DNA from: RGIG426 sp045639905
GTDB taxonomy: Bacteria > Bacillota > Clostridia > Oscillospirales > Acutalibacteraceae
NCBI GenBank assembly: GCA_045639905.1
Contig: JAZUDZ010000001.1
Coordinates: 1 to 38,037 of the forward strand
DNA: 38,037 nucleotides
Reading direction: 5' to 3'
Shown: piece by piece, positions 8,801 to 16,817 of the stretch
Position numbering within the stretch: the first letter of the stretch is position 1
Layout of the letters: each line of letters starts with the position of its first letter
Position numbers and translations under genes: made by a program
The notes under the pieces: generated by a model
Told to the model about the DNA's origin: nothing
Seen by the model: only the letters and a program-made list of their open reading frames with translations
The model's database searches: none

Positions 8801-11800
8801 AGGTCGCCCTCTAACCAGTATACCATTTCGTCGTCAACATTACTGTGGTTTTCGTCTCCGTTATTGAGAACGACCACATGGACACCGTTATAATCGAAGG
8901 AATAATATGTTCCGGTGCCGGTTGACTGAGTAGAGTTGCGCCCGGTGCCCGTTAAATCAACGTTTACGGTGTTTTCAATAACATAACTGGTACCTTTTCT
9001 GTCGTGGTTACCGGAAGCAACAAAGAACGGAGTTGTTGCAAAGTAGCTTTCGTTACCGGAAATGGCAGATGCAGCGTAATAGAACAAGTCGCCATGGTCG
9101 GTAAGGTCACCGCCGGAAAGGATTAGATCAGGACCTCCCTGAATGTTTGCATTGGCAGCGTTTAATACCTTTGCAAGTTCAGCACCTGAATTGGATTTTG
9201 TATTGTAATGTGAATCCGAGAACCAAATGAAGGAGAGTTCCGGGTTCGTTGTGTTTGCAGGACGTGTCGTGAATGTGTACGCGTCACTCCAAACGGTTTC
9301 GCCCCTGGCATTCGTGCCTCCGACTCGATACGTATAGGTTGTGTTGTTGCTGAGAGCAGGAAGCGCTCCCTTGTACGCTCTGTCGGTAGCACCCACTTCG
9401 CTTCCGGCACTTTCGTATGTGCTCGGATCATAGCCGGAAGTCATTTTACCACTCGGTGTGTGTGGCGCGAGAGTCGCTGTGACTTCGTTGGCTCCTGTCC
9501 ATGAAGCGGGCTCATTACCCTGAACATACTGAATTTTTGTGCTCGAAAGTTCTTCATAGCAGTGGTACGTGATACCGTACTGCGTACATGCTTTGTCAAG
9601 GAACGTTAAGGTGATGCGGTCGATGGTTGTGTTTTCCAACCACGGAGGATCTTCACCTATAAAGCTGGCGGATACCGTTACATCACTTTGAGGCATAACA
9701 AACTGGTTATCTGTAACAGAAACCGGGTTGTTGTCCGCGTCTCTGACAACCCACGAACCAAAGGTGTGGGAGGCATCCGGCAAGGCCGTCAAACTAATGA
9801 TTGTGCCGGCTGCAGCACTGGCAGGACCGGAAATAACACCGCCGGTTGCAGGCTGCATATAGGTAATATCATAGGTTTCGCCATCGCCACCGGTACCGCT
9901 ACCACCATTGACAACAACCGAAATGTTGTCGAAGTCGGGAGAAACAGATGCGATATTGACCACTTTATCCTCATCCATGGTGAGGGTAATCGTATAGACA
10001 ACATCTTTGTCGTGAGAATCTGTATATGCCGGATTGTCCACTGCAGTAGGAGTCGGCAATGGCATTTCTACGCCATTAACTTCGAGGGAGAATATGGTTT
10101 TCCACTTGTCTGCTGTTACATCTGCATTATATTTTTGCGGATATGTAACAACGATGGTTGCCGTTTCTCCGCTTTCAAATACGGTGACATCCGAAGGAGT
10201 GACAGTGACATTTTCTGTTGCACCGTAATTGTTTGTCTTGCGTGTGGCGTTAACAGTCAATGTATGCGTATTGGAAGACCGCAGCACGGCGGATACGGTA
10301 ACCGGATACGGAGGCATTGTGAACTGGTTGTTCGTAACCAAAAGCGGGACCGTTCCGGAATTGGTCGGCATAACCACCCAGTGGTCAAAAGCATATCCAT
10401 CAGGCAACTGAGTGGAGTCATACGTTAATGTGACTGCTTCACCCATTTGCGCGGAAGTTGCGCCATTGACACCGTTCACAGTAGTGTCAATGCCAATCTC
10501 ATCGGTATCTGAAATACTGATGGCATAGGATTCTGCTTCAAAAACAGGCTCAATCGTTACCGGATAGGCCGGCATGGTGAAGTTCCCGTTTCCATCAAGC
10601 GCGATTACAGTTGAGCTGTCATCGGTTTTGTAAATAACCCAGCGAACAAAGTTATAACCGGGTCTTTGCGGTTGTACCGGTGTAATAGTGGTACCTTCTT
10701 CCGCTGTGCTGACGGAAGATCCGCCAACGATGGCATCTGCACCGTTTAGTTTTGAGATAATGTACGGACCGTCACGGAAGACAGGTTCTAAAACAGCTTC
10801 TTCGTCCGGCATGACAAATGTGTTGCCACTGATGGCCACACCATTTAATGTCCAATGGTCAAACGATTGGTTATCCGGATGACCTGTCGGAGGTGTCAAA
10901 GTAACCGTGACACCTTCTTCGGCAGAATAAACGGTCACATCGTTTACTTTTGCAACACCGAGGTAACTTCCGACAAATCGAATCGGATTGGCTTCCGCCA
11001 AATCCTCAAAGTTTGCGGTAATGGTGACGCCGCCTTCCGGCATCGTGAAGGTTCCGCTATCGGAAACGTCAATAGAGCCATCAGGTCCGACCACACTCCA
11101 TCCTGCAAAAACTTTTCCGTCCGGAGTGGGGGGTGCCGTTAAGGTAACGGTTTGTCCCTCGGCGGCCGAACCGCTTTCTGCGGCGGTACGCCCCTCGACA
11201 ACGGCTTTGCCGCCGTTTGTCAGTGTGATGGGATATTCATACGAAACCTCAACGGTCACATTGCTTGACGGCATCGTGAACGTATTTGCGCCGGTCATTG
11301 CAATGCGGTTATTGTTTTTATCTTTTACAGTCCATCTGGGAACCATCCCGGTCGGGGTGGCAGAGGTTGCAAGTGTAACGGTATCTCCTTTGTGAGCAGT
11401 TGTTACACTTGTACTGTTTACACTGGCAGTTGCGCTTGCCGGGAGTGTAATATTGTAAATCGTGTCAATAACAGCTTCAACGGAAACCGGTGCAGCCGGC
11501 ATCGTAAAGGTGTTATCTGTTAGTTTCTCGACAGGCTGACCACCGCAGGTAACATCCCAGCGGACGAAACTTTGGTTTCCGGAAAGCGTGGGCTCAATAA
11601 GAGTGACAACTTTACCTGCTTCTGCTTCTGTTGCAGATGCTCCGTCAACCTGTGCAGAACCACCGTTTGTCATAACGATGGGGTAGGTATCTACAACGAT
11701 AACTTCACCGACTTTTGTGAGCGTGCCGGTCGGAGCCGGCTTGTCAGGTGCCAAAGCCTTGCTGAAGACACCGGTAAGAATGGTATCCTCTAGTACGGTA

Positions 11801-14800
11801 AAGGTATACGTATAGGTGACTTCGGCATTATCTGCAGAAGCCTGAGAGGCGTCCCACATCGGATTGATTGTGATGGTTTCGTCTCCGTTTACCGTTAAGG
11901 CAAGCGTAGGCGGAGCATACTGTGCCGGTCTGTATACGCGGAGCATCGCTTCAAATTCAACCATGTCACCCTTTTTATAGGTTTGAGGCCCATAGGTCCA
12001 GGTGGTTTTTGCGCCCGGATCATAGAGGGTGGCCGTGACGGTAACATCATTGCTCGGGAGAACTGTTTTGCGCCAAAGCTGGACCTCGACAAAACCGGTT
12101 CTGTCAACAATAATCGTACCGGAGGCATCTTTCCAAATCTTTTCAAGATTGATAGAAGTGAAAGTGCTTTCATTCGGACGATAAATCGTAGCGCCGGCAA
12201 ACAGCGTTTCATATTCAAAATCGGCCGGCTTTATAACCGAGGAAGCACCCGAAACAACAAAGTTGTACGGTACGGTGTTCTTCTTGTAGTTCATCGGAGC
12301 AACGGTTTCGATGAGTCGATAGGCAACGCCGGGCTGTAAATCTTGAATAAGTCCACGGCCGTTTGCATCGGTTGTGAAAACCTGGTCGGTTTGCCATCCG
12401 TCCGTATTACTGTATTTTTCCAAACGGAACGAGGCACCCGGAAGTAAGATACCGTAGTTATTGCTGTCAACTTTGTACACCGTAATACCATCCAAGGAAC
12501 CGGAAGCGGCAGAGGCTTCAAATTCGATGTTGATTGTGGTGTTAGAGTTGACATCCTGGTCGGTAATACCGGTTAGGGTAACTTCGTTGGAAATACCGAC
12601 GCTCTGAATGGAGTTCGGAGCGGTTAATGAATAGGTATACTCAACAATGAGAGCCCGACCATCGGGGATTTTGATTTCCATAAAGCAACCGGCGTTGTTG
12701 TTCGGAAGTGCGCTGGTGTAATACTTATAGGAATACTCTCTGGCTTGAAGTTCCGTTCCTTTGGTCTTTTGACCAAGTTCGCCGGTTGTCATTTCGTAAA
12801 TATGAAGGGATCCCGGAATCAAAGAAACGGTCTTCGGGTTGCTGGCGTGGTTATAATACGTCAAAGCATCATTTAAGATTAACGTATCGCTGCCGGCCAA
12901 CAAGTCCTGTCCTTCAGGGTTGATTTCGATATGGTAGGGAATCTGACCCTTGCCGCTGTCATACTGATCCAAAATAGCCATTTTGGTCAGTGCATCATGA
13001 TATGCGTCAATGGTGACTTCCTGCGTTTGTTCATCACTGCCGAGCGTAACCGGATTTCCGGTTGTTCCATCCGGAGCGGTTACGATAACGGTGTTTTCAA
13101 AACGAGGTGCAGCCACTCCTGCAATCGGCGGGTTGTCAAGTGCGGCCTTAACGCGGAAGACCAGCAAATGATCACCGTCGTAATGAGCACAGGCAGCATC
13201 GTTCAGTGTGAGTGTGATTACCTGTCCGGTTCGGCTGGCGGAGACGGCTTTGCCGCTTCCAAGGTCTGCCGTGCCGGATGTCAAATCACCGTTTAAGGTG
13301 AAATCAGTCCAGTGAGAAGAACCTTCCTCGCGGACAGACAAGCTATCCAAAGACAAGCCTTCCGGCAAGGTATCCACAACGGCCAAGCCTGTTGTGATGC
13401 CATTTGGTACACTAAGGGTTAAATCCCATTTCAGTTTTCCTTCGCACTCATAATATTCGTGTGTTGTGAGTTCGTTACCTGAATCGGGGTCTGCCTTGTG
13501 AATTGTCGGATGATAGACGGCTTCCGGCTGACGGACGGCTGAATAGTTTCCGCCATCCGGTGTGTTTTGCATAATTTTGCCCTGGTTTTGGAAATAGGCA
13601 ATGCTATTAAGGTCCGAAACCTCACCGGTGGAGGAATAGGAGAACTCAATTTTGCTACCCTTGGTAAGTGTTTTGTACCCATGCAGGACAAAATCGTCAT
13701 AGCAGCCTGCAGGAGTAGAAGATCCGGCCGTAAACGTCAAGGTGTAATCGGCATGCGTGGTTTCGCCGGGCGTGCCTTTGGTAAAGCCGAGAGCTGCCAT
13801 GGCAGAATCGATTCTGCTTTCCAGCTCGGTTTTTTGTGCGGCTGTTAAATATTGGCCGCTCTTTAAAACGTCATCATACAGCCAGTCATAGTAATGACCT
13901 TGTGTCATGTCGGCTTTCAAATCCGCGGCATCGGGATAAATGCTGACATTCCAGGTGATGGTCGTGGCGCCTGTGTTGGTGGAGGCGTTCGGAACGACCG
14001 TGATATCGGCTACTTCTTTGGAGAGCGGGTTGTATCCGCCGCTACCGCTGCCACTGCCGCCGTGACCATCTCCGACACTGGCGGAAGAGGTAATCGGGTA
14101 TCTGCCGGTATATCCGTCCGGAGTCATAATGGCTTCATTGACCATACCGGTAGAGCCGATATATTTTTCGTAAGGGGTGGTATAGGTAAAGGTATAGGTT
14201 TCCTCGGCGCCCGAGGTATCAGAAGCAAATGTATACGGAAGACTGACCGTGGTCGAATTATGGTTCGACGCGGTTGTCATCGTCACGTTGCCGGTATAGG
14301 CATAATGCTGTAATTTATCAGACAAAACCCATCCCTGCAGGTTTTCACCGAGCTTATTATGTACGGTAATGGTCCAGGTAACCTCGGTTTCATCTGCATT
14401 GATGTGACCGGTCTTGTTTAATACATCATTTCGAATTTCCGTTTCAATTTGCTGGGTCGCATGAACCTTGGTTCCGTCATCCAAAACGGCGTTGCCCACA
14501 GCGCTGTTACGCGGATGAACGCGTCCCGTGAACGGATCTTTCAGTTTGGCACGATAGGTAATGGTATACGAATCGTTTGCGGCCAGATTATCCGGGAATG
14601 TGTATTTAAATGCGCTGGGATCGTCCACATTATCGGTTCCCTGCTTTTTATTGAAAACAGGGGCTGCACCGCTGACAACAGTACCGTTCTTCTTTGTGAC
14701 GGTAAAGTTACTTAAATATTCCATACCGCCGCTCATGGTATCGGAGAGATAGGGCAGAGGATGGTCGGTATCCACAACGGTTCCGGTGCCGTTTTTACTG

Positions 14801-15540
14801 GAAACGACAATTGTATATTCGAGAATACCGTTTAAAGCGTCCACAATCGTGGCGGTTTTTTCCACATCAATATAGTCTTTGTCATTGATGGTCGGGCCCA
14901 CTTCACCGCCGCCGCTTGGTTCGTCATGCGGAACATCGGGGTTTAAGGTGATGGACCAGCGGCCGAAGGTAATAACAACAGGATCCGTGCCCGGGACAAC
15001 GTCGCCGCACGAGCAAATGAACGAGATTTTTCCTTTGAAGGGCGTACCCTGGTTTCCGGCGATAATATCACTGTTTAAGGTCAAACTGATGGAACCGTCG
15101 GATCCGATGGAATAGGTGCCGATACCGTTACCGAAATCATCGCGAATCGTACCGCCGGACGAGGTCGTGGTGGAGAACTGGCTCGGGAGATGATAGGTAA
15201 TGGTGTCCATGTCATAGGACAAGGTGCCGACCGGGAGTTCATAGGAAATGGTAAAGCGCAACTTGTCATTTTTTCCGACAGTACCGTCGGCATCCAAAAC
15301 ATACCACATTCCAGTACCGTTGATTAGGCGTTCCGCCTTGACGTCGGAAATGTCATCGGTGAAATCGTAGGTGTTTTCTGTAGCGGTAATACCGGGGAGT
15401 ATCAGGGCATAAACGGTAACCAGCATAATCAGGACGGAAACAACAGCGAGGATCGGCTTACGCAGATGACGATGGCCGACTTCCGGTGTGTTTTCAAAAT
15501 CCGGATGGAGAAGTTGTTGGATTCTTTGTTTGAGCTTCAT
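5830..15540 (-). CDS. Giant LPETG surface protein carrying a metallophosphoesterase inside a split Cna_B domain
   Basis: A 3236-residue wall-anchored protein, probably the pilus tip or adhesin subunit. Visible order: long-n-region signal peptide (about 1-54); repeated beta-sandwich adhesin domains (about 60-1010); a Cna_B domain (1014-1105: YKVD, LIETVAP); the first half of another Cna_B (1127-1165: NLEKIWKD, VEVQLWRK); about nine InlB-type repeats ending F(T/V)MP (about 1287-1961 and 2421-2578); a purple-acid-phosphatase-like N-domain (1966-2095); a calcineurin-type phosphoesterase (2101-2310) with D2109xH2111, D2145, N2178/H2179, H2264 and H2302xH2304; three carbohydrate-binding-like modules starting NGDFS (about 2590, 2765, 2914); a Pro/Ser linker; the missing Cna_B half (3120-3188: NGWKLNISDLP, YYVREINVPSG, ITNT); and LPETGGGG at 3198 with a membrane helix and RRR. 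All metal ligands are present, so an active phosphatase or phosphodiesterase is likely. RBS AAAGGGGG lies about 9 bases from the ATG. It follows signal peptidase I by 63 bases. Confidence 0.9.
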   Translation of the reverse strand: MKLKQRIQQLLHPDFENTPEVGHRHLRKPILAVVSVLIMLVTVYALILPGITATENTYDFTDDISDVKAERLINGTGMWYVLDADGTVGKNDKLRFTISYELPVGTLSYDMDTITYHLPSQFSTTTSSGGTIRDDFGNGIGTYSIGSDGSISLTLNSDIIAGNQGTPFKGKISFICSCGDVVPGTDPVVITFGRWSITLNPDVPHDEPSGGGEVGPTINDKDYIDVEKTATIVDALNGILEYTIVVSSKNGTGTVVDTDHPLPYLSDTMSGGMEYLSNFTVTKKNGTVVSGAAPVFNKKQGTDNVDDPSAFKYTFPDNLAANDSYTITYRAKLKDPFTGRVHPRNSAVGNAVLDDGTKVHATQQIETEIRNDVLNKTGHINADETEVTWTITVHNKLGENLQGWVLSDKLQHYAYTGNVTMTTASNHNSTTVSLPYTFASDTSGAEETYTFTYTTPYEKYIGSTGMVNEAIMTPDGYTGRYPITSSASVGDGHGGSGSGSGGYNPLSKEVADITVVPNASTNTGATTITWNVSIYPDAADLKADMTQGHYYDWLYDDVLKSGQYLTAAQKTELESRIDSAMAALGFTKGTPGETTHADYTLTFTAGSSTPAGCYDDFVLHGYKTLTKGSKIEFSYSSTGEVSDLNSIAYFQNQGKIMQNTPDGGNYSAVRQPEAVYHPTIHKADPDSGNELTTHEYYECEGKLKWDLTLSVPNGITTGLAVVDTLPEGLSLDSLSVREEGSSHWTDFTLNGDLTSGTADLGSGKAVSASRTGQVITLTLNDAACAHYDGDHLLVFRVKAALDNPPIAGVAAPRFENTVIVTAPDGTTGNPVTLGSDEQTQEVTIDAYHDALTKMAILDQYDSGKGQIPYHIEINPEGQDLLAGSDTLILNDALTYYNHASNPKTVSLIPGSLHIYEMTTGELGQKTKGTELQAREYSYKYYTSALPNNNAGCFMEIKIPDGRALIVEYTYSLTAPNSIQSVGISNEVTLTGITDQDVNSNTTINIEFEASAASGSLDGITVYKVDSNNYGILLPGASFRLEKYSNTDGWQTDQVFTTDANGRGLIQDLQPGVAYRLIETVAPMNYKKNTVPYNFVVSGASSVIKPADFEYETLFAGATIYRPNESTFTSINLEKIWKDASGTIIVDRTGFVEVQLWRKTVLPSNDVTVTATLYDPGAKTTWTYGPQTYKKGDMVEFEAMLRVYRPAQYAPPTLALTVNGDETITINPMWDASQASADNAEVTYTYTFTVLEDTILTGVFSKALAPDKPAPTGTLTKVGEVIVVDTYPIVMTNGGSAQVDGASATEAEAGKVVTLIEPTLSGNQSFVRWDVTCGGQPVEKLTDNTFTMPAAPVSVEAVIDTIYNITLPASATASVNSTSVTTAHKGDTVTLATSATPTGMVPRWTVKDKNNNRIAMTGANTFTMPSSNVTVEVSYEYPITLTNGGKAVVEGRTAAESGSAAEGQTVTLTAPPTPDGKVFAGWSVVGPDGSIDVSDSGTFTMPEGGVTITANFEDLAEANPIRFVGSYLGVAKVNDVTVYSAEEGVTVTLTPPTGHPDNQSFDHWTLNGVAISGNTFVMPDEEAVLEPVFRDGPYIISKLNGADAIVGGSSVSTAEEGTTITPVQPQRPGYNFVRWVIYKTDDSSTVIALDGNGNFTMPAYPVTIEPVFEAESYAISISDTDEIGIDTTVNGVNGATSAQMGEAVTLTYDSTQLPDGYAFDHWVVMPTNSGTVPLLVTNNQFTMPPYPVTVSAVLRSSNTHTLTVNATRKTNNYGATENVTVTPSDVTVFESGETATIVVTYPQKYNADVTADKWKTIFSLEVNGVEMPLPTPTAVDNPAYTDSHDKDVVYTITLTMDEDKVVNIASVSPDFDNISVVVNGGSGTGGDGETYDITYMQPATGGVISGPASAAAGTIISLTALPDASHTFGSWVVRDADNNPVSVTDNQFVMPQSDVTVSASFIGEDPPWLENTTIDRITLTFLDKACTQYGITYHCYEELSSTKIQYVQGNEPASWTGANEVTATLAPHTPSGKMTSGYDPSTYESAGSEVGATDRAYKGALPALSNNTTYTYRVGGTNARGETVWSDAYTFTTRPANTTNPELSFIWFSDSHYNTKSNSGAELAKVLNAANANIQGGPDLILSGGDLTDHGDLFYYAASAISGNESYFATTPFFVASGNHDRKGTSYVIENTVNVDLTGTGRNSTQSTGTGTYYSFDYNGVHVVVLNNGDENHSNVDDEMVYWLEGDLTSNDNNPNTKWTLVMMHKPIYGPVQDGQTESVPQARGQLGDVFTEHNVDVVMQGHVHMYARSKPIDGDDATIATGWTTGQETIGGTTYDMVYNPGAPIYTVMGIAGATGNRTVKSTQPSYLEEYASGKPYSFSAWHIDGDVLYVDAGYVNSDGSVGYYERFGINKEGSTPPTPTTYNVTAATGLSHGAISSITPTSAAANTQVKVVLAPESGYVLDEWNITGGIVPTATGNLNEYVFTMPANDVTVSASFKEAPTETHSVTVASGIEHGSISVSPASQVEGQPVTITVTPDTGYELDTWTITGGIDPTGTGTNTYTFTMPNNDVTVSATFKQTGGGGGETIDNLIVNGDFSNGLNGWTQSPAASGDYAGFFTAENGVLNVALASYRAPSLIASFTEPLKPSTEYTLHADMVTTGATDKIIVKVKKDNNNSYSLTSTGDITFTTPSDLTNFKIQIETVKESTGTETAIIDNIILVEGDHIPSGGNQESQESQESQESHESQESQESQESGGGTTGTNLLTNGDFSNNDLTGWTAGGATVTFSNGVAQIKNGNEDKKGIYQKYSFVAGHSYTLSWDATVSKGTLKVLYAVDSSSVISSNVNGQSSITFTAASGYTRILFGGAGCEFTIDNIVLVDNDAADTVGPERDEPESPDGDYSPDDPVDYKDNQVGNGDFSTDDFTNWEIHSNYGDSAVVNEQAYVHLDNVVTAGLYQEIANVKPFYYYRFSCNMSDVQYNGQSGTALLSFDGGVTWQPVGLGNGTFAMTFRIPAEMDNVDLLIGGPMRSFHIDNVSFVEIGLTSDGSRLNTEYPSEPIISSGSSLVQSPAPSTANTYVNTPVVYGPIEVEPEGPDVQAPAISPDVPDTAGETSGGETDDGTLVGTYTINASNGWKLNISDLPSNGTDTHGQPVHYQYYVREINVPSGTTPSYENNEGIDGGDIIITNTVSETDADYVLPETGGGGTTVYVVSGISLITLCLLGWVVMMRRRHLASE
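7276..7347 (-). repeat. Eight tandem 9-bp units encoding Gln-Glu-Ser
   Basis: Residues 2732-2755 of the giant protein are eight QES units, one of them changed to HES, between two carbohydrate-binding-like modules. The DNA repeats (CTGGCTTTC or CTTGGCTTT variants on the + strand) are nearly identical. Because the unit is 9 bp, slippage would change linker length without breaking the frame. Confidence 0.85.
9658..11682 (-). repeat. InlB-type repeat array inside the giant protein
   Basis: At protein level, units of about 75-85 residues recur with the pattern xGxxVTLTxPxxxGxxFxxWxV, then F(T/V)MP and xVTVxAxF. FTMP-like marks are at residues 1345, 1421, 1498, 1575, 1654, 1740 and 1947; two further units lie after the phosphoesterase (2484, 2566). 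Such repeats form stalks in Gram-positive surface proteins. The DNA copies have diverged, so this is not a recent tandem duplication. Confidence 0.8.
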
Positions 15541-15603
15541 ACCGTTTGCCCCCTTTCTTTAAAGTTTTAAAAATACATATTATATAAGGCTACGATACTT
15601 TCG

Positions 15604-16194
15604 TTACTGCACCGGTCCGAATGAAGCAACCGGCCAAATTTTAAAGGAAATGGTTCCCACAATCTGTTCTTCGGCAATACAGCCGATGACGGTGTTACGG
15701 GAGTCGAGGGACACGCTTCGATGGTCTCCCATCACAAAGTACCGGGATTCCGGAACCTGATAGGGAAGATCCAAATCACAGTCGCCGAAAGCACGCTCGG
15801 TAACGTACGGCTCGTCAATGGGCTGTTTGTTCACAAAGACGTTTCCCTGCGGGTCAATGTCTACCCAGTCGCCCGGGCCGGCAATGACACGTTTAATAAG
15901 GATTTTATTATTTAAATAGAATGCGACGATGTCGCCGGTTTCAAAATTGTGTGTTTTGAGACCGATGGCAATCTCTCCGTCCGCCAAAGTAGGGGACATG
16001 GAGGTACCATAAATCTGAAATACCGGAAACAGCAGTGTTGCCACCAAAACACCGATGGCTGCCACGGTAATCAAAGAGAACAAAGTACTCTTAATGATTT
16101 TCCGATATCGCTTATAATATTCAGTTCGGTTGATTTCCCGGCGTATTTCCTGTGATGCGGGGAACTCTTCCGGTTTCGTCTTATTCTTCGCCAT
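15604..16194 (-). CDS. Signal peptidase I (Ser/Lys type) of the pilus operon
   Basis: A type I signal peptidase of 196 residues with a cytoplasmic N-terminus, one membrane helix (about 36-58) and the periplasm-facing catalytic fold. Motifs are complete: YGTSMSPTL with nucleophile Ser65, ILIKRVIAGPGD with general base Lys101, and YFVMGDHRSVSLDSRN (about 152-167). It is therefore the bacterial Ser-Lys type, unlike the two SipW-like enzymes at 33721 and 36290. Pilus operons often carry such a peptidase (SipA/SpiA), either catalytic or as an assembly chaperone; here the catalytic residues are intact. Its start overlaps the end of the upstream coiled-coil gene by 14 bases, which implies translational coupling, and the giant surface protein follows after 63 bases. 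Confidence 0.93.
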   Translation of the reverse strand: MAKNKTKPEEFPASQEIRREINRTEYYKRYRKIIKSTLFSLITVAAIGVLVATLLFPVFQIYGTSMSPTLADGEIAIGLKTHNFETGDIVAFYLNNKILIKRVIAGPGDWVDIDPQGNVFVNKQPIDEPYVTERAFGDCDLDLPYQVPESRYFVMGDHRSVSLDSRNTVIGCIAEEQIVGTISFKIWPVASFGPVQ

Positions 16195-16531
16195 GATTTT
16201 CCTCTTCCTCGGAATCCGGAGCCGGTTCGTCTGCAGACTCCTCTGCAGGCTCTTCCGTGGGCTCTTGTGTTTCCGGTTCTTCGTTACCGGTCACGCGACG
16301 AACATTTTGGAGATATTGATCGGCAGCTTTCTGGGCTGCTTCAAACACTTCGTTGAGTTTGAGAGAAGCTTCGGCAATCGATCCGGACTGTTCAATTTGG
16401 ATTTCCCGATTGGCCAGTTTCTCTTTGGCTTCCTCCAGTTCCTTACGGAGTTTTTCGGCTTCTTCCGTGCGGGCCAGAAGCATTTGCAAAAGCTCGGAAC
16501 GGTTTAGTTTTTTGAGTTCTTTTTGTGTCAT
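16181..16531 (-). CDS. Small coiled-coil, acidic-tailed protein, first gene of pilus operon
   Basis: A 116-residue protein without signal peptide or membrane helix. Residues about 1-50 are a charged heptad-like helix (ELKKLNRSELLQMLLARTEE, then KLRKELEEAKEKL). Residues 50-85 hold a conserved-looking helical segment (SIAEASLKLNEVFEAAQKAA). The rest is a Glu/Pro-rich acidic tail. I do not recognise a characterised family; proteins like this accompany signal peptidase genes in Clostridia, but that is from memory and unchecked. Overlap with the peptidase gene suggests joint function, perhaps as a cytoplasmic factor for membrane localisation of the assembly machine. RBS CGGAGAGAC precedes the ATG and a promoter lies 77 bases upstream. 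Confidence 0.75.
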   Translation of the reverse strand: MTQKELKKLNRSELLQMLLARTEEAEKLRKELEEAKEKLANREIQIEQSGSIAEASLKLNEVFEAAQKAADQYLQNVRRVTGNEEPETQEPTEEPAEESADEPAPDSEEEENHGEE

Positions 16532-16607
16532 TTGTTTTGTCTCTCCGTTCTAAAATTGCGTAGACTTATGTACACTATCACATACTAAATTACAATATAT
16601 CACTCTA

Positions 16608-16636
16608 TTTATATCACACTTATTTTTTGTTTACAA
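16608..16636 (-). promoter_or_regulatory. Probable promoter of the pilus operon
   Basis: On the - strand TTGTAA (16631-16636) and TATAAA (16608-16613) are spaced 17 bp apart, 77 bases before the first start codon at 16531. No other good match was seen in the gap 16532-16817, which is otherwise AT-rich and also holds the palindrome at 16734 and the upstream gene's terminator. Confidence 0.55.
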
Positions 16637-16733
16637 TGACAAAAAACGCCAAAAATAAAGCCGTCTTTTTGTGCATGCTGCACATATGTACTAAATGTAG
16701 GGTTTCGGGGTGTTTTTGTGGAAGATTTAGTGG

Positions 16734-16753
16734 ATAGATATACGTATATCTAT
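16734..16753. promoter_or_regulatory. Perfect 20-bp palindrome ATAGATATACGTATATCTAT
   Basis: Every base pairs across the centre (16743/16744). It sits about 100 bp upstream of the pilus operon promoter and just beyond the terminator of the preceding gene. With no loop bases it suits a dimeric DNA-binding protein better than an RNA hairpin. The function is inferred. Confidence 0.45.
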
Positions 16754-16765
16754 GTCCGAAAAGGA

Positions 16766-16800
16766 AAACCCCATGCGGAAAGTTTTTCCGCATGGGGTTT
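16766..16800 (-). terminator. Rho-independent terminator of the 16818-20000 gene
   Basis: A perfect 15-bp stem AAACCCCATGCGGAA/TTCCGCATGGGGTTT with a five-base loop, 17 bases after the stop. On the - strand it continues as TTTTCCTTTTC. Confidence 0.85.
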
Positions 16801-16817
16801 GTATGAGACTTTTTGGA

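Noticed and set aside
9688..10428. 246-codon open frame opposite the InlB repeats
   Set aside because: Shadow of the giant protein; no start signal or recognisable domain.
16671..16683. Short inverted repeat GTGCA/TGCAC in the pilus upstream gap
   Set aside because: Five base pairs only, with no T tract or partner site; likely chance.
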